Below the pieces are notes generated by a model that made no database searches, was not told where the DNA came from, and saw nothing but the letters and a program-made list of their open reading frames with translations. From assembly GCA_040758525.1 (NCBI GenBank), contig JBFLVQ010000031.1, forward strand, positions 1 to 31,516: 31,516 bases of DNA, in the 5' to 3' direction. Origin of the DNA: JBFLVQ01 sp040758525 (GTDB lineage Bacteria; Acidobacteriota; Blastocatellia; Chloracidobacteriales; JADJPF01). Position 1 is the stretch's first letter. Every line of letters begins with the position of its first letter. Below, piece after piece: positions 1-8,183 of the stretch. The translations under genes and the position numbers were made by a program.

Positions 1-34
1 TCGTTGAACCATCAAAAACTCAGGAGAGAATTAA

Positions 35-1666
35 GTGAGTAGAGAAAGACGAATCCTAAAATACGGTGGTGTAGCACTGGCGGCGGCACTACTACTAATA
101 ATCACTAATCTGGCAGCGGCATCAAATCGTACGGGCGGTATCGACGGTGCACCCGTGGTTGATGGTTTCGTGGAGGCGCTTACATTGGTGGAGGCCAATT
201 ACGCAGGTGAAGTCGATTATGATCGAGTCGCCGATGCGGCCGTCTCTGGTATGTTACGTATCCTCGATCCCCACTCGAACTTTTATAACAAGGAAGAGTT
301 TCTAGAACTACGTTCGCAACAGCAGAGTGAATACTTTGGTATTGGCGCGACCGTGGTTCAGCGTCAGGATAAGGTTTACATTCTTGCTCCATTCGCGAAT
401 ACACCAGCCGCGCGTGCTGGTCTACGCTACGGCGATCATATCGTTTCTGTGAATGGTAGTTCGACAAAAGGGTGGGATTCTAGCAAAGTTTCCACCAATC
501 TTAAGGGACCGCGCGGTACACAGGTGGTAGTAGGCGTAGAGCGGCCTGGTGAGGCAAAGCCACTTGAATTTACTATCTCCCGCGATGCTGTTTCGCTCCC
601 CTCTATTGCTAACTCTTATATGATTAAACCAGGTGTGGGTTATATATGGTTACGTCGCCAGTTTGCCCGCACTACTGGGGATGAGATACGCGAAGCGATC
701 GCAAAGCTGAAACCTCAGGGTATAAACCAACTACTACTCGACCTGCGTGATAATCCAGGTGGGTTGGTACAAGCAGCACTTGATGTCTCTGATACCTTCC
801 TCTCGCGTGGCCAGGGCATACTTACCATTAAGGCACGCCAAGGAGGTGTTAGCGAGCGTAGCTTTGATGCTCGCAATGCTACGCCAGAGTCGCTCCCATT
901 GGTAGTGATCGTCAATGGCAATAGTGCGAGCGCGTCTGAGATCGTAGCAGGCGCCTTCCAAGATCATGATCGCGCCATTATTGTAGGCGAGACGACCTTT
1001 GGTAAGGGGCTGGTGCAGACTATCTTTCCTCTCTCTAGCGGTACTGGCCTTACGCTTACAACCGCCAAGTACTACACTCCTAGTGGACGGCTAATACAAC
1101 GCGATTATGATAGCATTTCACGTTATAACTACTACTTGAGACGCGAAGAGCATAGCAATGGCAATGGCAAAGATACGCGTCCTCAATTTCGTACCGATGG
1201 TGGACGGGTAGTTTATGGCGGCGGTGGAATAACTCCAGATACGATTGTTAAGGCGCGTCGCTTCTCTAATGTACAGCTACGCCTGCAAGGACCACTCTTC
1301 CTCTTTACACGTGAACTGATTCACGGTCAGATGGCAGGTTTATCCCAATATAAGAGCAGCGAAATGAATTTTAATCATATCCTCAAGCCGGAAGACTTTG
1401 CTATTACTGATAAAGTGATCGAGGCTTTCAAAAACTTCTTAGCAACAACAGGCAAGGAGTATAATCTGCCGGCTAGCGTCGTCAATGATAATTTGGAGTT
1501 GATTAAGCTAAATATGCGGTTCGAAATTGCTACTGCTGCTTACGGCACTGAGATTGCGCAGCAAGTTTTGATCGATACTGACCCTCAGGTGCTCAAAGCC
1601 GTTAGCGAGCTTCCGCGAGCAAAAGAGCTATTAGCCAAATCCAAGCAGGTAGCGGCAAATAATTAA
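35..1666 (+). CDS. S41 family C-terminal processing protease (CtpA/Prc-like)
   Basis: Serine protease of the S41 (tail-specific protease) family, expected to act in the periplasm on C-terminal tails of envelope proteins. The 543-residue product starts with a membrane/signal segment (about residues 9-29), followed by a PDZ domain (about 95-185, with FGIGATV and the LRYGDHIVSVNG carboxylate-binding region) and the S41 catalytic domain. The catalytic dyad is visible as NGNSASASE with Ser299 and TFGKG with Lys324; their 25-residue spacing matches Prc. RDNPGG at 239-244 is another family hallmark. The GTG start is chosen because an AGGAGAG ribosome site lies 6 bases upstream. A C-terminal extension of about 180 residues follows the catalytic core. 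The gene is separated from trmL by a hairpin. Family assignment is secure; the substrate is unknown. Confidence 0.95.
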   Translation: MSRERRILKYGGVALAAALLLIITNLAAASNRTGGIDGAPVVDGFVEALTLVEANYAGEVDYDRVADAAVSGMLRILDPHSNFYNKEEFLELRSQQQSEYFGIGATVVQRQDKVYILAPFANTPAARAGLRYGDHIVSVNGSSTKGWDSSKVSTNLKGPRGTQVVVGVERPGEAKPLEFTISRDAVSLPSIANSYMIKPGVGYIWLRRQFARTTGDEIREAIAKLKPQGINQLLLDLRDNPGGLVQAALDVSDTFLSRGQGILTIKARQGGVSERSFDARNATPESLPLVVIVNGNSASASEIVAGAFQDHDRAIIVGETTFGKGLVQTIFPLSSGTGLTLTTAKYYTPSGRLIQRDYDSISRYNYYLRREEHSNGNGKDTRPQFRTDGGRVVYGGGGITPDTIVKARRFSNVQLRLQGPLFLFTRELIHGQMAGLSQYKSSEMNFNHILKPEDFAITDKVIEAFKNFLATTGKEYNLPASVVNDNLELIKLNMRFEIATAAYGTEIAQQVLIDTDPQVLKAVSELPRAKELLAKSKQVAANN

Positions 1667-1675
1667 TAGATCTGG

Positions 1676-1716
1676 CACAGATAGCGCGCCTATCTCTGAT
1701 AGGTGTGCTATCTGTG
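1676..1716 (+). terminator. Two-tier hairpin between the S41 protease and trmL
   Basis: CACAGATAGC at 1676-1685 pairs with GCTATCTGTG at 1707-1716. Inside it, CCTATC at 1689-1694 pairs with GATAGG at 1698-1703 around a three-base loop, and a symmetric 3x3 internal loop separates the two stems. There is no U-run after it, so it is not a classical intrinsic terminator. It ends 9 bases before the preferred trmL start and could attenuate or punctuate the transcript. Confidence 0.55.
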
Positions 1717-1725
1717 GTTGCCTGG

Positions 1726-2229
1726 ATGAATGCAGCACATCAGTATCTAAACATTGTTCTGGTCGAGCCTGAGATACACCCCAACACAGGTAATATCGCC
1801 CGTCTATGTGCAGCGACAGGGACAGATCTACATCTAATCGAGCCGCTAGGTTTTCGTACTGATGAAGCAGCCGTCAAGCGTGCTGGCCTCGATTACTGGC
1901 CCTATGTCAAACTACACAAGCACATCAACTACACAGCCTTCAAAACTGCACTACCAGAGGCGCGCTGCTGGTTCTTTACTACTAAAGCGCAGCAGTCCTA
2001 CACTAGCGTGACCTATGGTTGGAATGATTGTTTAGTGTTTGGCAGTGAGACAAGAGGTTTGCCAACGGAACTGCTTACCGCTCACTGGCAACATTGTGTC
2101 ACCATTCCTATGCTTACTAAACATGTACGTAGTCTCAATCTTGCCACCGCGGCTGCCATTGCTCTATATGAGGCATTGCGGCAACTAGGTCAAACATCCA
2201 GTAATAATTCGCTAGAGCAATCCCAATAG
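1726..2229 (+). CDS. trmL: tRNA (cytidine/uridine-2'-O-)-methyltransferase, TrmL type
   Basis: SPOUT-class methyltransferase expected to 2'-O-methylate the wobble nucleotide (position 34) of certain tRNA-Leu, using S-adenosylmethionine. The trefoil-knot motifs are all present: HPNTGNIARLCAATG near the N-terminus, VFGSETRGLP in the middle, and RSLNLATAAAIALYE near the C-terminus. The length (about 167 residues) fits TrmL/YibK, a minimal SPOUT enzyme without an added RNA-binding domain. An in-frame GTG at 1705 would add seven residues but lies inside the preceding hairpin, so the ATG at 1726 is preferred; neither start has a strong ribosome site. The short polar C-terminal tail (QTSSNNSLEQSQ) is not conserved family sequence. 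The enzyme acts in the cytoplasm. Confidence 0.92.
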   Translation: MNAAHQYLNIVLVEPEIHPNTGNIARLCAATGTDLHLIEPLGFRTDEAAVKRAGLDYWPYVKLHKHINYTAFKTALPEARCWFFTTKAQQSYTSVTYGWNDCLVFGSETRGLPTELLTAHWQHCVTIPMLTKHVRSLNLATAAAIALYEALRQLGQTSSNNSLEQSQ

Positions 2230-2242
2230 AATAATTTATTTG

Positions 2243-2271
2243 TTAGCATTAGTTGATAGAGTGGTTATAAT
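2243..2271 (+). promoter_or_regulatory. Sigma-70-type promoter upstream of the sigma/CHAT cluster
   Basis: A perfect TATAAT -10 box at 2266-2271 is preceded, after a 17-base spacer, by TTAGCA at 2243-2248 (4 of 6 matches to TTGACA). It lies just after trmL and about 290 bases before the sigma-factor start, leaving a long leader. No second recognisable promoter was seen closer to the gene. Confidence 0.45.
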
Positions 2272-2405
2272 AGTCCGGGAAAAATCAGTGAAAGCGAGAA
2301 ATATTAGAAGAGGTTTGTTGATGGTAGGCTAGCCAGTGCAATTTTATTGAAGCATTGTTCTACCAGTGATAAGCCTTGGCAATAACGGCAATTTTTATGT
2401 ACGAA

Positions 2406-2490
2406 ACCCCCCGTGCGGCCTCTCTGTACTAGTGTAAAAAGTCTAGAAGCTTAAGAGCGGATGGGTTCTCTGCACGTGCGGCTCTCCCCC
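2406..2490 (+). other. GC-rich repeated segment, possibly a group II intron domain V remnant
   Basis: Most of 2230-2564 holds no gene. Within it, GTGCGGCCTCTC (near 2413) is imperfectly repeated as GTGCGGCTCTC (near 2476). The second copy sits in a stretch running from AAGAGCGGATGGG to CTGCACGTGCGGCTCTCC. The 3' arm resembles the domain V 3' arm of bacterial group II introns, and AGAGC/GCUCU can pair, but the rest of the 5' arm is degenerate and no reverse transcriptase is present. It immediately precedes the ATG at 2493 that would otherwise start the sigma-factor frame. Confidence 0.25.
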
Positions 2491-2564
2491 TAATGACCAT
2501 TACCAGAGGGACGCCGATATTGATTAATGCGCAGTACTATGGCGTCAAGAGGGAAGTGGATCGT

Positions 2565-3167
2565 GTGAGCATAGAGCAGGGGCAATCCGATCAGGAGCTC
2601 ATTGCTGCGTGCCTGACTGGTAGTGTGTCGGCATGGGAAGCGCTGATCCAGCGATACCGTTCGCTGATATATTCTATTCCTAGAAGGTATGGCTTCTCTG
2701 ATCAAGATGTAGCCGATATCTTTCAGTCGATCTGTGTTACGTTATTAGAAAAATTGCCGGAGCTACGTGATCATGATAAGTTCCGTGCTTGGCTAATCAC
2801 TGTTGTAGTAAGGCAATGCTGGTGGGTAAGGCGGCATCAGCGGCAAGAATTGCCAATCATAGGTGTATTGGATAATGAAGAGGAGTTTGGTTGGGAACTA
2901 GCGGCTGAAACGCCGCCACTTGATCATTGGCTTATTGAGCTGGAGCGAAAACACCAGATCCAGACCGCGTTTGCACGTCTTCCTGAACGTTGCCAGCAAT
3001 TGCTCAGATACCTTTTCTTTCGCGAACCACCCGCTAGTTACAAGGAGATTGCCGAGGAGACTGGGATTGCTATCGACAGCATAGGTCCCACGCGTAGCCG
3101 CTGTCTGGAAAAGTTCAAGCAGCTCTTTGATCGTATCACTCGCACGGATCGTACGCCCAAATGCTGA
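2565..3167 (+). CDS. RNA polymerase sigma factor, sigma-70 family (ECF-like)
   Basis: Alternative sigma factor of about 200 residues with the two-domain ECF layout. Region 2 contains DQELIAACLTGSVSAWEALIQRY and DVADIFQSICVTLLEKL; region 4 contains LPERCQQLLRYLFFREPPASYKEIAEETG followed by SIGPTRSRCLEKFK, the recognition helix of the -35-binding HTH. The frame is open back to an ATG at 2493, but that N-terminal stretch does not look like sigma-factor sequence and comes out of a GC-rich repeat. The GTG at 2565 has an AGAGGG ribosome site about 9 bases upstream and is preferred, with moderate certainty. It leads a cluster with a zinc-finger protein and a TPR-CHAT protease, starting 39 bases before the former. 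It likely directs RNA polymerase to a small regulon, perhaps including its own operon. Confidence 0.9.
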   Translation: MSIEQGQSDQELIAACLTGSVSAWEALIQRYRSLIYSIPRRYGFSDQDVADIFQSICVTLLEKLPELRDHDKFRAWLITVVVRQCWWVRRHQRQELPIIGVLDNEEEFGWELAAETPPLDHWLIELERKHQIQTAFARLPERCQQLLRYLFFREPPASYKEIAEETGIAIDSIGPTRSRCLEKFKQLFDRITRTDRTPKC

Positions 3168-3206
3168 AAGTGGTGTGAAGAGAGCTATTTTTCTGGAGAT
3201 AAATTG

Positions 3207-3893
3207 ATGCTATGCCCGTCGTTTGAAACCCTGGCTATGTATGCTCAAGGAGAGCTGCTAGAGCGAGAGCGGGAAGCGCTGGTCCGCCACCTTGCCGAGC
3301 CCTGTGCCGCTTGCCGGGAGCGACTGGAATGGTATACACAAGCATTAGAGGCACTCAAGAATCCTCTTGATGATGGCCCAGATGCTCTGGTAGAGCAGGT
3401 CTGTAAGCTCTATCAAGAGAGTATCTATGTTGTACCAAACCAGCTTGAATTGACTTTTGCGGTGCTCGCCTTTGATAGCCTCACAGTAGGTGAGCGTGCT
3501 GGCGCACGTGTTATTGCTAGTGCGCCAATGGGTGGCCGTCGCCTGCTCTTCCATGCTGATCTCCCTGGATTGGAGATTGGTGCAAAAGAGCATATGACAA
3601 CAGCCTCGCGTTGCGGCTGCGATATAGATATTGCGATCCGGCGCGCCAGCGATTGTGGCCATATTGTACAAGGCCAAATTCTCTTTCCCAGTGCTGATGC
3701 TGCACAAGCCTATCCGCTACGGCTGGATCTATACAAAGGCGGACAATGGGTGCAGGCAGCTACTACCAACCGACTAGGTGGATTTGTCTTTAATGATCTC
3801 ATTGAAGGCGATTATAATCTTCAGATTAAGTCTAGTCGTTGGATTGTGGTGATCAATTTGCCTATTGTTCTTGCCACGCAAACCAGCTTATGA
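3207..3893 (+). CDS. Zinc-finger protein, putative anti-sigma factor or protease substrate
   Basis: Soluble protein of 228 residues with no membrane segment. The N-terminal 45 residues carry an anti-sigma-like zinc motif, His28-x4-Cys33-x2-Cys36, close to the H-x3-C-x2-C of ZAS/zf-HC2 domains. The C-terminal third (LRLDLYKGGQWVQAATTNRLGGFVFNDLIEGDYNLQI, shown here only as the region around residues 175-215) looks like a small beta-sandwich of the carboxypeptidase-regulatory-like type. The middle is not recognised. The ATG at 3207 is chosen over a TTG one codon earlier because it lies about 9 bases from GGAG. The gene lies 39 bases after the sigma factor, and its stop overlaps the CHAT gene start. 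Zinc binding and anti-sigma function are inferred from motif and position; a CHAT-protease substrate role is speculative. Confidence 0.75.
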   Translation: MLCPSFETLAMYAQGELLEREREALVRHLAEPCAACRERLEWYTQALEALKNPLDDGPDALVEQVCKLYQESIYVVPNQLELTFAVLAFDSLTVGERAGARVIASAPMGGRRLLFHADLPGLEIGAKEHMTTASRCGCDIDIAIRRASDCGHIVQGQILFPSADAAQAYPLRLDLYKGGQWVQAATTNRLGGFVFNDLIEGDYNLQIKSSRWIVVINLPIVLATQTSL

Positions 3894-6739
3894 CTCTGGT
3901 ACATTACTTCTGCTCCGATCAGTTGGTGCAGGAGATCCTTTCTGCTGTTGATCTCAAACATTTCGTTCGTATACGTGCCGATCAATTATGTGTTGCTGAT
4001 GTTGCCCGTCTTAAATCTATGGTTGACCAATTGGCGACTATGGATTTCAAGCTTGCTAGCCGACTTGCCGAAGCAGTTTGGGAGATAGGCCACCAGCGTA
4101 GTGATGATGCCAGTCGTGCCTATGCAGAGGCAGCACTGGGTCGTGTGGAATACTGTCATGGTAGTTACAGTCAGGCACTAACACACTATCAGAAGGCGCT
4201 AGTGCTAATGGAGCGTACTGGCCAGGCGGTTGAAGTAGCGATCCTACAGAAGCAGTTGGTAGGCGCATTGATGTACTTGGGCAAGCACCAAGAAGCGCTC
4301 ATGCTTTCTCGTTGCGCACGCCGTGTGCTCAAGGCAGATAATCAGCAGGAACATCTGGCAGAACTAGAGACCAATATAGGCAATCTATATTGTTATCTGC
4401 TTAATCAGTACCGTCGTGCACTCGGCTATTACGAGCGCGCACGCACTATCTTCACACGTTTAGGCAATGAGATCTCATGCGCACGTGTAGAGTATAACCT
4501 TGCCAATGCACACGCAGAGTTAGAACATATAGATGAAGCGATCTGCTACTACCATAATGCCTCGCGTGTCTACCACGAGCATGAGATGTTTGTCTATGCA
4601 GCACAGGCCGATCAATATATTGCCTCGCTACTATTTCGTCGTGGCCAGTTCAACGAAGCGCTTAAGTGTTACTATCAGGTGCGTGAGATCCAACAACAAC
4701 TTGATGACAAGGTCTCGGTTGCCTTCTGCAATCTGGATATGGCAGAGCTTTACCTACAATTGAGTGTCTTTGAAGAGAGCGCACGATTGGCAAAGGCGGC
4801 ACAAGCAAGCTTTCTACAATTTGAGAATACTTTTAAGGCTGCCTGGGCACAGATGTTGGGAGGGTTAGCATTTGCCGGATTGGGCGAATTTGAGCGGGCA
4901 CGCAGAGAATTGTGTGCAGCACTAGAGGAGTTCTCACGTCAAAGTAGCCGTGTGATGGTAGCATTAGTGCATAACTATTTGGCTGATCTAGAGCTGAAGA
5001 CTGGTAATTGCCAAATGGCACTCGCGCATGCACAGGAAGCCGAGCGTATTCTGGTACGTGAGCGCCTAAGTGTAAAGGCAGCCTCTGTGCGACTGATCCT
5101 TGCCAAGTTGGCCTATCTAACTACTGACCTGCCACGTGCCCGCCGCCTGCTGCGAGTGGTGCAACAACAGGCACAAAAGCATGCTGTCCCTTGGTTGGAG
5201 TATGAGTGCTACTATCTACGCGGTTGCTTACAGGCTGCTGCAGGGGAAAATGATGCTGCACTCGATCAATTTGCTCGCGCTATTGAGCTAGTGGGTCGTA
5301 CACGACGCCTGCTCTCTGCTGATGAGCTAAAGAGCGCATTCCTGCGAGATAAGATGGATCTCTTTGAGCGCACTATCGAACTAGCTTTGGAATTGAGCGA
5401 TGCTGGCGCCCAAGCATTACGCTATATAGAGCAGGCAAAATCACATAGTCTGGCGGAACTACTTGCCCATTATATGCAGCGTGAAATGGCTGAGCAGCTT
5501 GTCCCACAAGAGCTACGTGAGCGTTTCCGCACCCTCTTAAACGAGTTAAATTGGTATGCCACAGCAACCACAGGGCGTGAAGAAGAGTTATCTATAAAGC
5601 GGTCTTATAGTGCTACTTATATAAGGGAGCGACGACGGCGTTGTGAGGAGGAGTTAGCAGAGATTTTTCGCCGTATACAGATCGAGCATGCCAGCTATGC
5701 TGAATTACAGCAGGCCGAATCTATAGAACTGCCACAACTACAGCGTATGCTTGCTCCTAATGAAGCGCTGCTAGAATATTTCTCTGTGCGTGGTCGTATC
5801 TCGGCCTTTACTATTACTAGTGAAGGTGTCACGGCTTGGCGGGATCTTATCTCGTTAGCCAAAGTTGAGGAACTACAGCAGGGTTTTCAGTTTCAACTGG
5901 AGAAGTTTCTTCTCTCACCCAGTTACATCGACTACTACCTACCGCGTTTGCGGGATATGATCAATGAATACCTATATGCTCTACAGGCTCGTCTGATCGC
6001 GCCACTGGCTAATGCGATTGCTGGCAAGGCGCTCACAATCGTTCCCCATGGACTACTTCATTACATACCTTTTCATGCTCTATATGACGGCGAACAGTAT
6101 CTAGTCGAGCGGCATGAGATCTCCTATGCGCCTAGTATGACTGTTTATGGGCTATGTTGTCGTAGGCAATCTACCAGCACTGGTTCACTACTGGTTTTTG
6201 GTTTACCAGATACTGCTGCACCTGAGATTGTACATGAAGTTGCTGAGATTGCTGCGCTCTACCCAGATGCGCAAGTATTAACCGAGCGAGAGGCAAGCCT
6301 AACCAACCTTAAGCGCTACGGTCCACAGTGTCGTATACTGCATATGGCTACGCATGGCGTAGTACGGCCAGACAATCCGCTATTTTCTTACCTACAGCTA
6401 GCTGATGGCCCTATGACTTTCTATAACACCTTTGACTTGAAGCTGGCCGCAGAGTTGGTAACACTATCGGCCTGTCATACAGGTGTCAATCGTATCTTTC
6501 CTGGGGATGAGCTACATGGTCTGATGCGGGGCTTTCTTTATGCCGGCACACCGACAATGTTAGTAAGTTTATGGGCAGCCGATGATCGTGCTACCACAGA
6601 ACTTATGGTAAGTTTTTATCGTCATCTCTCGACCGGTATGGGAAAACGCGCGGCCTTGTCTGCCGCACAGCGCGAACTACTTATACGCCGTCCGCATCCC
6701 TACTATTGGGCATCATTTGTCTTAATGGGGAAGCCTTGA
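3890..6739 (+). CDS. TPR-CHAT caspase-like protease
   Basis: Large cytoplasmic protein of 949 residues. Roughly residues 60-480 are tandem tetratricopeptide repeats (repeated A-x3-Y/L-x3-G-x-Y/F-x2-A pattern), about 480-620 form a helical linker, and about 620-949 form a CHAT domain, a clan CD caspase-like peptidase. The His/Cys dyad is intact: HMATHG with His822 and LSACHTG with Cys862. The supporting strand motifs VPHGLLHYIPFHAL and the C-terminal PYYWASFVLMG are also present. The frame is open back to a TTG at 3839, but the ATG at 3890 overlaps the upstream TGA (ATGA), implying translational coupling to the zinc-finger gene. The TPRs probably sense or bind a partner that activates cleavage. 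The substrate is unknown; the neighbouring zinc-finger protein is a candidate. Family assignment is confident. Confidence 0.93.
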   Translation: MTLVHYFCSDQLVQEILSAVDLKHFVRIRADQLCVADVARLKSMVDQLATMDFKLASRLAEAVWEIGHQRSDDASRAYAEAALGRVEYCHGSYSQALTHYQKALVLMERTGQAVEVAILQKQLVGALMYLGKHQEALMLSRCARRVLKADNQQEHLAELETNIGNLYCYLLNQYRRALGYYERARTIFTRLGNEISCARVEYNLANAHAELEHIDEAICYYHNASRVYHEHEMFVYAAQADQYIASLLFRRGQFNEALKCYYQVREIQQQLDDKVSVAFCNLDMAELYLQLSVFEESARLAKAAQASFLQFENTFKAAWAQMLGGLAFAGLGEFERARRELCAALEEFSRQSSRVMVALVHNYLADLELKTGNCQMALAHAQEAERILVRERLSVKAASVRLILAKLAYLTTDLPRARRLLRVVQQQAQKHAVPWLEYECYYLRGCLQAAAGENDAALDQFARAIELVGRTRRLLSADELKSAFLRDKMDLFERTIELALELSDAGAQALRYIEQAKSHSLAELLAHYMQREMAEQLVPQELRERFRTLLNELNWYATATTGREEELSIKRSYSATYIRERRRRCEEELAEIFRRIQIEHASYAELQQAESIELPQLQRMLAPNEALLEYFSVRGRISAFTITSEGVTAWRDLISLAKVEELQQGFQFQLEKFLLSPSYIDYYLPRLRDMINEYLYALQARLIAPLANAIAGKALTIVPHGLLHYIPFHALYDGEQYLVERHEISYAPSMTVYGLCCRRQSTSTGSLLVFGLPDTAAPEIVHEVAEIAALYPDAQVLTEREASLTNLKRYGPQCRILHMATHGVVRPDNPLFSYLQLADGPMTFYNTFDLKLAAELVTLSACHTGVNRIFPGDELHGLMRGFLYAGTPTMLVSLWAADDRATTELMVSFYRHLSTGMGKRAALSAAQRELLIRRPHPYYWASFVLMGKP

Positions 6740-6935
6740 GTTACTATTTCTGCAGGCAGTATTAATGTTGGTATTAATATTGATGGTAAGGCCCCAGTTA
6801 GGTATAATGCCAATAAAAACTGATCTGTAAAAATAAAAATAAGATACTCTTTCCCGTAGCCGCTTTTTGAAGAGGCATAGAGATGCCTAAGAGGTTGTAG
6901 GGTGCGCAAACGCAACAAGGTATAGGAGGATAGCA

Positions 6936-8138
6936 ATGTTTCGGAAGCGCACAATTGTTTTTTTGATTGTCGTGACGCTCACCTTTGCACCGATCTTTCT
7001 GTTTCCTACTCCGTATCGTGCGCAAGTCAGAGAAAAACCCGACAAGAAGATTGGTATTATTGTAAAACTGGCAAGAGGACAAGATATCAAGCCGATTATT
7101 GAGAAATACTCGCTACAAAAGATCAGCGAGATACAGAGCGACGAAGGTAATTTTCTCCTTGTATCAGCCAAGAACAATAATTATGAAGAGTTGATAATGA
7201 CGATGCCACGAGAGATCGGTGTTCTCTCGGTAGAGCGCAATGTAATATTAGCCAGCCCTATGTCAGCGCTACGTCAACCACAGAATTTTCCTGGTGATGA
7301 AGCGAATGTATTAGGCCTAGATGCCACTGCTTACCAATCACAACCACTTATCTCTTTTCTACAACTCTCCAATGTATATAGTATGTGCAAAGGGAGTGGA
7401 GTAAAGGTTGCCGTAATCGATACTGGTATAGATCCTTTTCATCCAGTGATTACTGGTCATATTGCCGCAGGTGGCTTCGATTTTGTTGATTTCGATTCTG
7501 TTCCCTATGATGAACCGGGTGGTATTAGTTATGGCCATGGCACGTTTATCGCAGGGCTGATACTGCTGGTCGCTCCTGAAGTACGAATCCTGCCTCTAAG
7601 AGTTTTAGCACCTAATGGGGTTGGCGATGCTTTTGGAGTTGCTGCTGCGATCTTTTACGCTGCTACCCAAGGTGCTAAGGTGATCAACCTTAGCTTAGGT
7701 ACAGATGAGAAGCCGACTATTGTACGTGCTGCGATTAGTTATGCTCAAAGTCGGGGCTGCGTTATTGTGGCAGCGGCGGGTAATAGCAATTCTGGTCATG
7801 GTAATGTCTTTCCTGCTAATGAGGCTTGTGTACTAGGAATTGGTGCCACCGATTTTGCTGATAAGAAGGCAAAATTCTCTAATTATGGTGCTGCTGTTGA
7901 CCTCACTGCACCTGGAGTCGATCTAATAAGCACCTATCCAGGCGGTTTTTATGCACGCTGGAGTGGCACTTCTTTCTCTACACCGCTAGTAGCAGGCGAG
8001 GCAGCACTACTTTTTAGTGAATACAGTAATGGTGAGGCTAATGTGGTAGAGATTATGACTAAGTCTTCGGTAAAACTTAATGACAATTCCTTAAAAGGGA
8101 AAGGTCGTATCTCACCGCTCGCGGCCTTGCTAAATTGA
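6936..8138 (+). CDS. Secreted subtilisin-like serine protease (S8)
   Basis: Subtilase of 400 residues. A hydrophobic signal peptide (about 1-30) is followed by an I9-like propeptide region (about 38-105) and the catalytic domain (about 145-375). All catalytic positions are visible: Asp162 in VAVIDTGID, His201 in YGHGTFIAG, oxyanion Asn283 in AAGNSNSG, and Ser346 in SGTSFSTPLVAG. An AGGAGG ribosome site precedes the ATG by 7 bases. The gene follows the CHAT protease by 196 bases on the same strand and ends at a bidirectional terminator, so it may be transcribed with the cluster or from its own promoter; a 6-base-pair hairpin (AGGCAT/ATGCCT, near 6872-6889) lies in the gap. It is probably exported and self-processed. 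It could be a general secreted protease unrelated to CHAT. Confidence 0.92.
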   Translation: MFRKRTIVFLIVVTLTFAPIFLFPTPYRAQVREKPDKKIGIIVKLARGQDIKPIIEKYSLQKISEIQSDEGNFLLVSAKNNNYEELIMTMPREIGVLSVERNVILASPMSALRQPQNFPGDEANVLGLDATAYQSQPLISFLQLSNVYSMCKGSGVKVAVIDTGIDPFHPVITGHIAAGGFDFVDFDSVPYDEPGGISYGHGTFIAGLILLVAPEVRILPLRVLAPNGVGDAFGVAAAIFYAATQGAKVINLSLGTDEKPTIVRAAISYAQSRGCVIVAAAGNSNSGHGNVFPANEACVLGIGATDFADKKAKFSNYGAAVDLTAPGVDLISTYPGGFYARWSGTSFSTPLVAGEAALLFSEYSNGEANVVEIMTKSSVKLNDNSLKGKGRISPLAALLN

Positions 8139-8143
8139 GATCT

Positions 8144-8168
8144 AGGCACTGCATAGTAGGCAGTGCCT
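8144..8168. terminator. Bidirectional terminator between convergent genes
   Basis: AGGCACTGC at 8144-8152 and GCAGTGCCT at 8160-8168 form a perfect 9-base-pair stem with a seven-base loop. It begins 6 bases after the subtilisin stop and lies 15 bases from the stop of the oppositely oriented TPR gene. A pyrimidine-rich stretch follows on the + strand. Confidence 0.75.
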
Positions 8169-8183
8169 GCTTTCTCCCTTGCT

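Noticed and set aside
2493..2564. Longer N-terminus of the sigma factor from the ATG at 2493
   Set aside because: The added 24 residues do not resemble sigma-factor sequence, no ribosome site precedes the ATG, and it emerges from a GC-rich repeat; the GTG at 2565 has AGAGGG upstream. The longer form cannot be fully excluded.
4533..4763. Overlapping small open frames inside the CHAT, pilin and kinase genes
   Set aside because: They lie in other frames of genes with strong domain matches and have no recognisable motifs.
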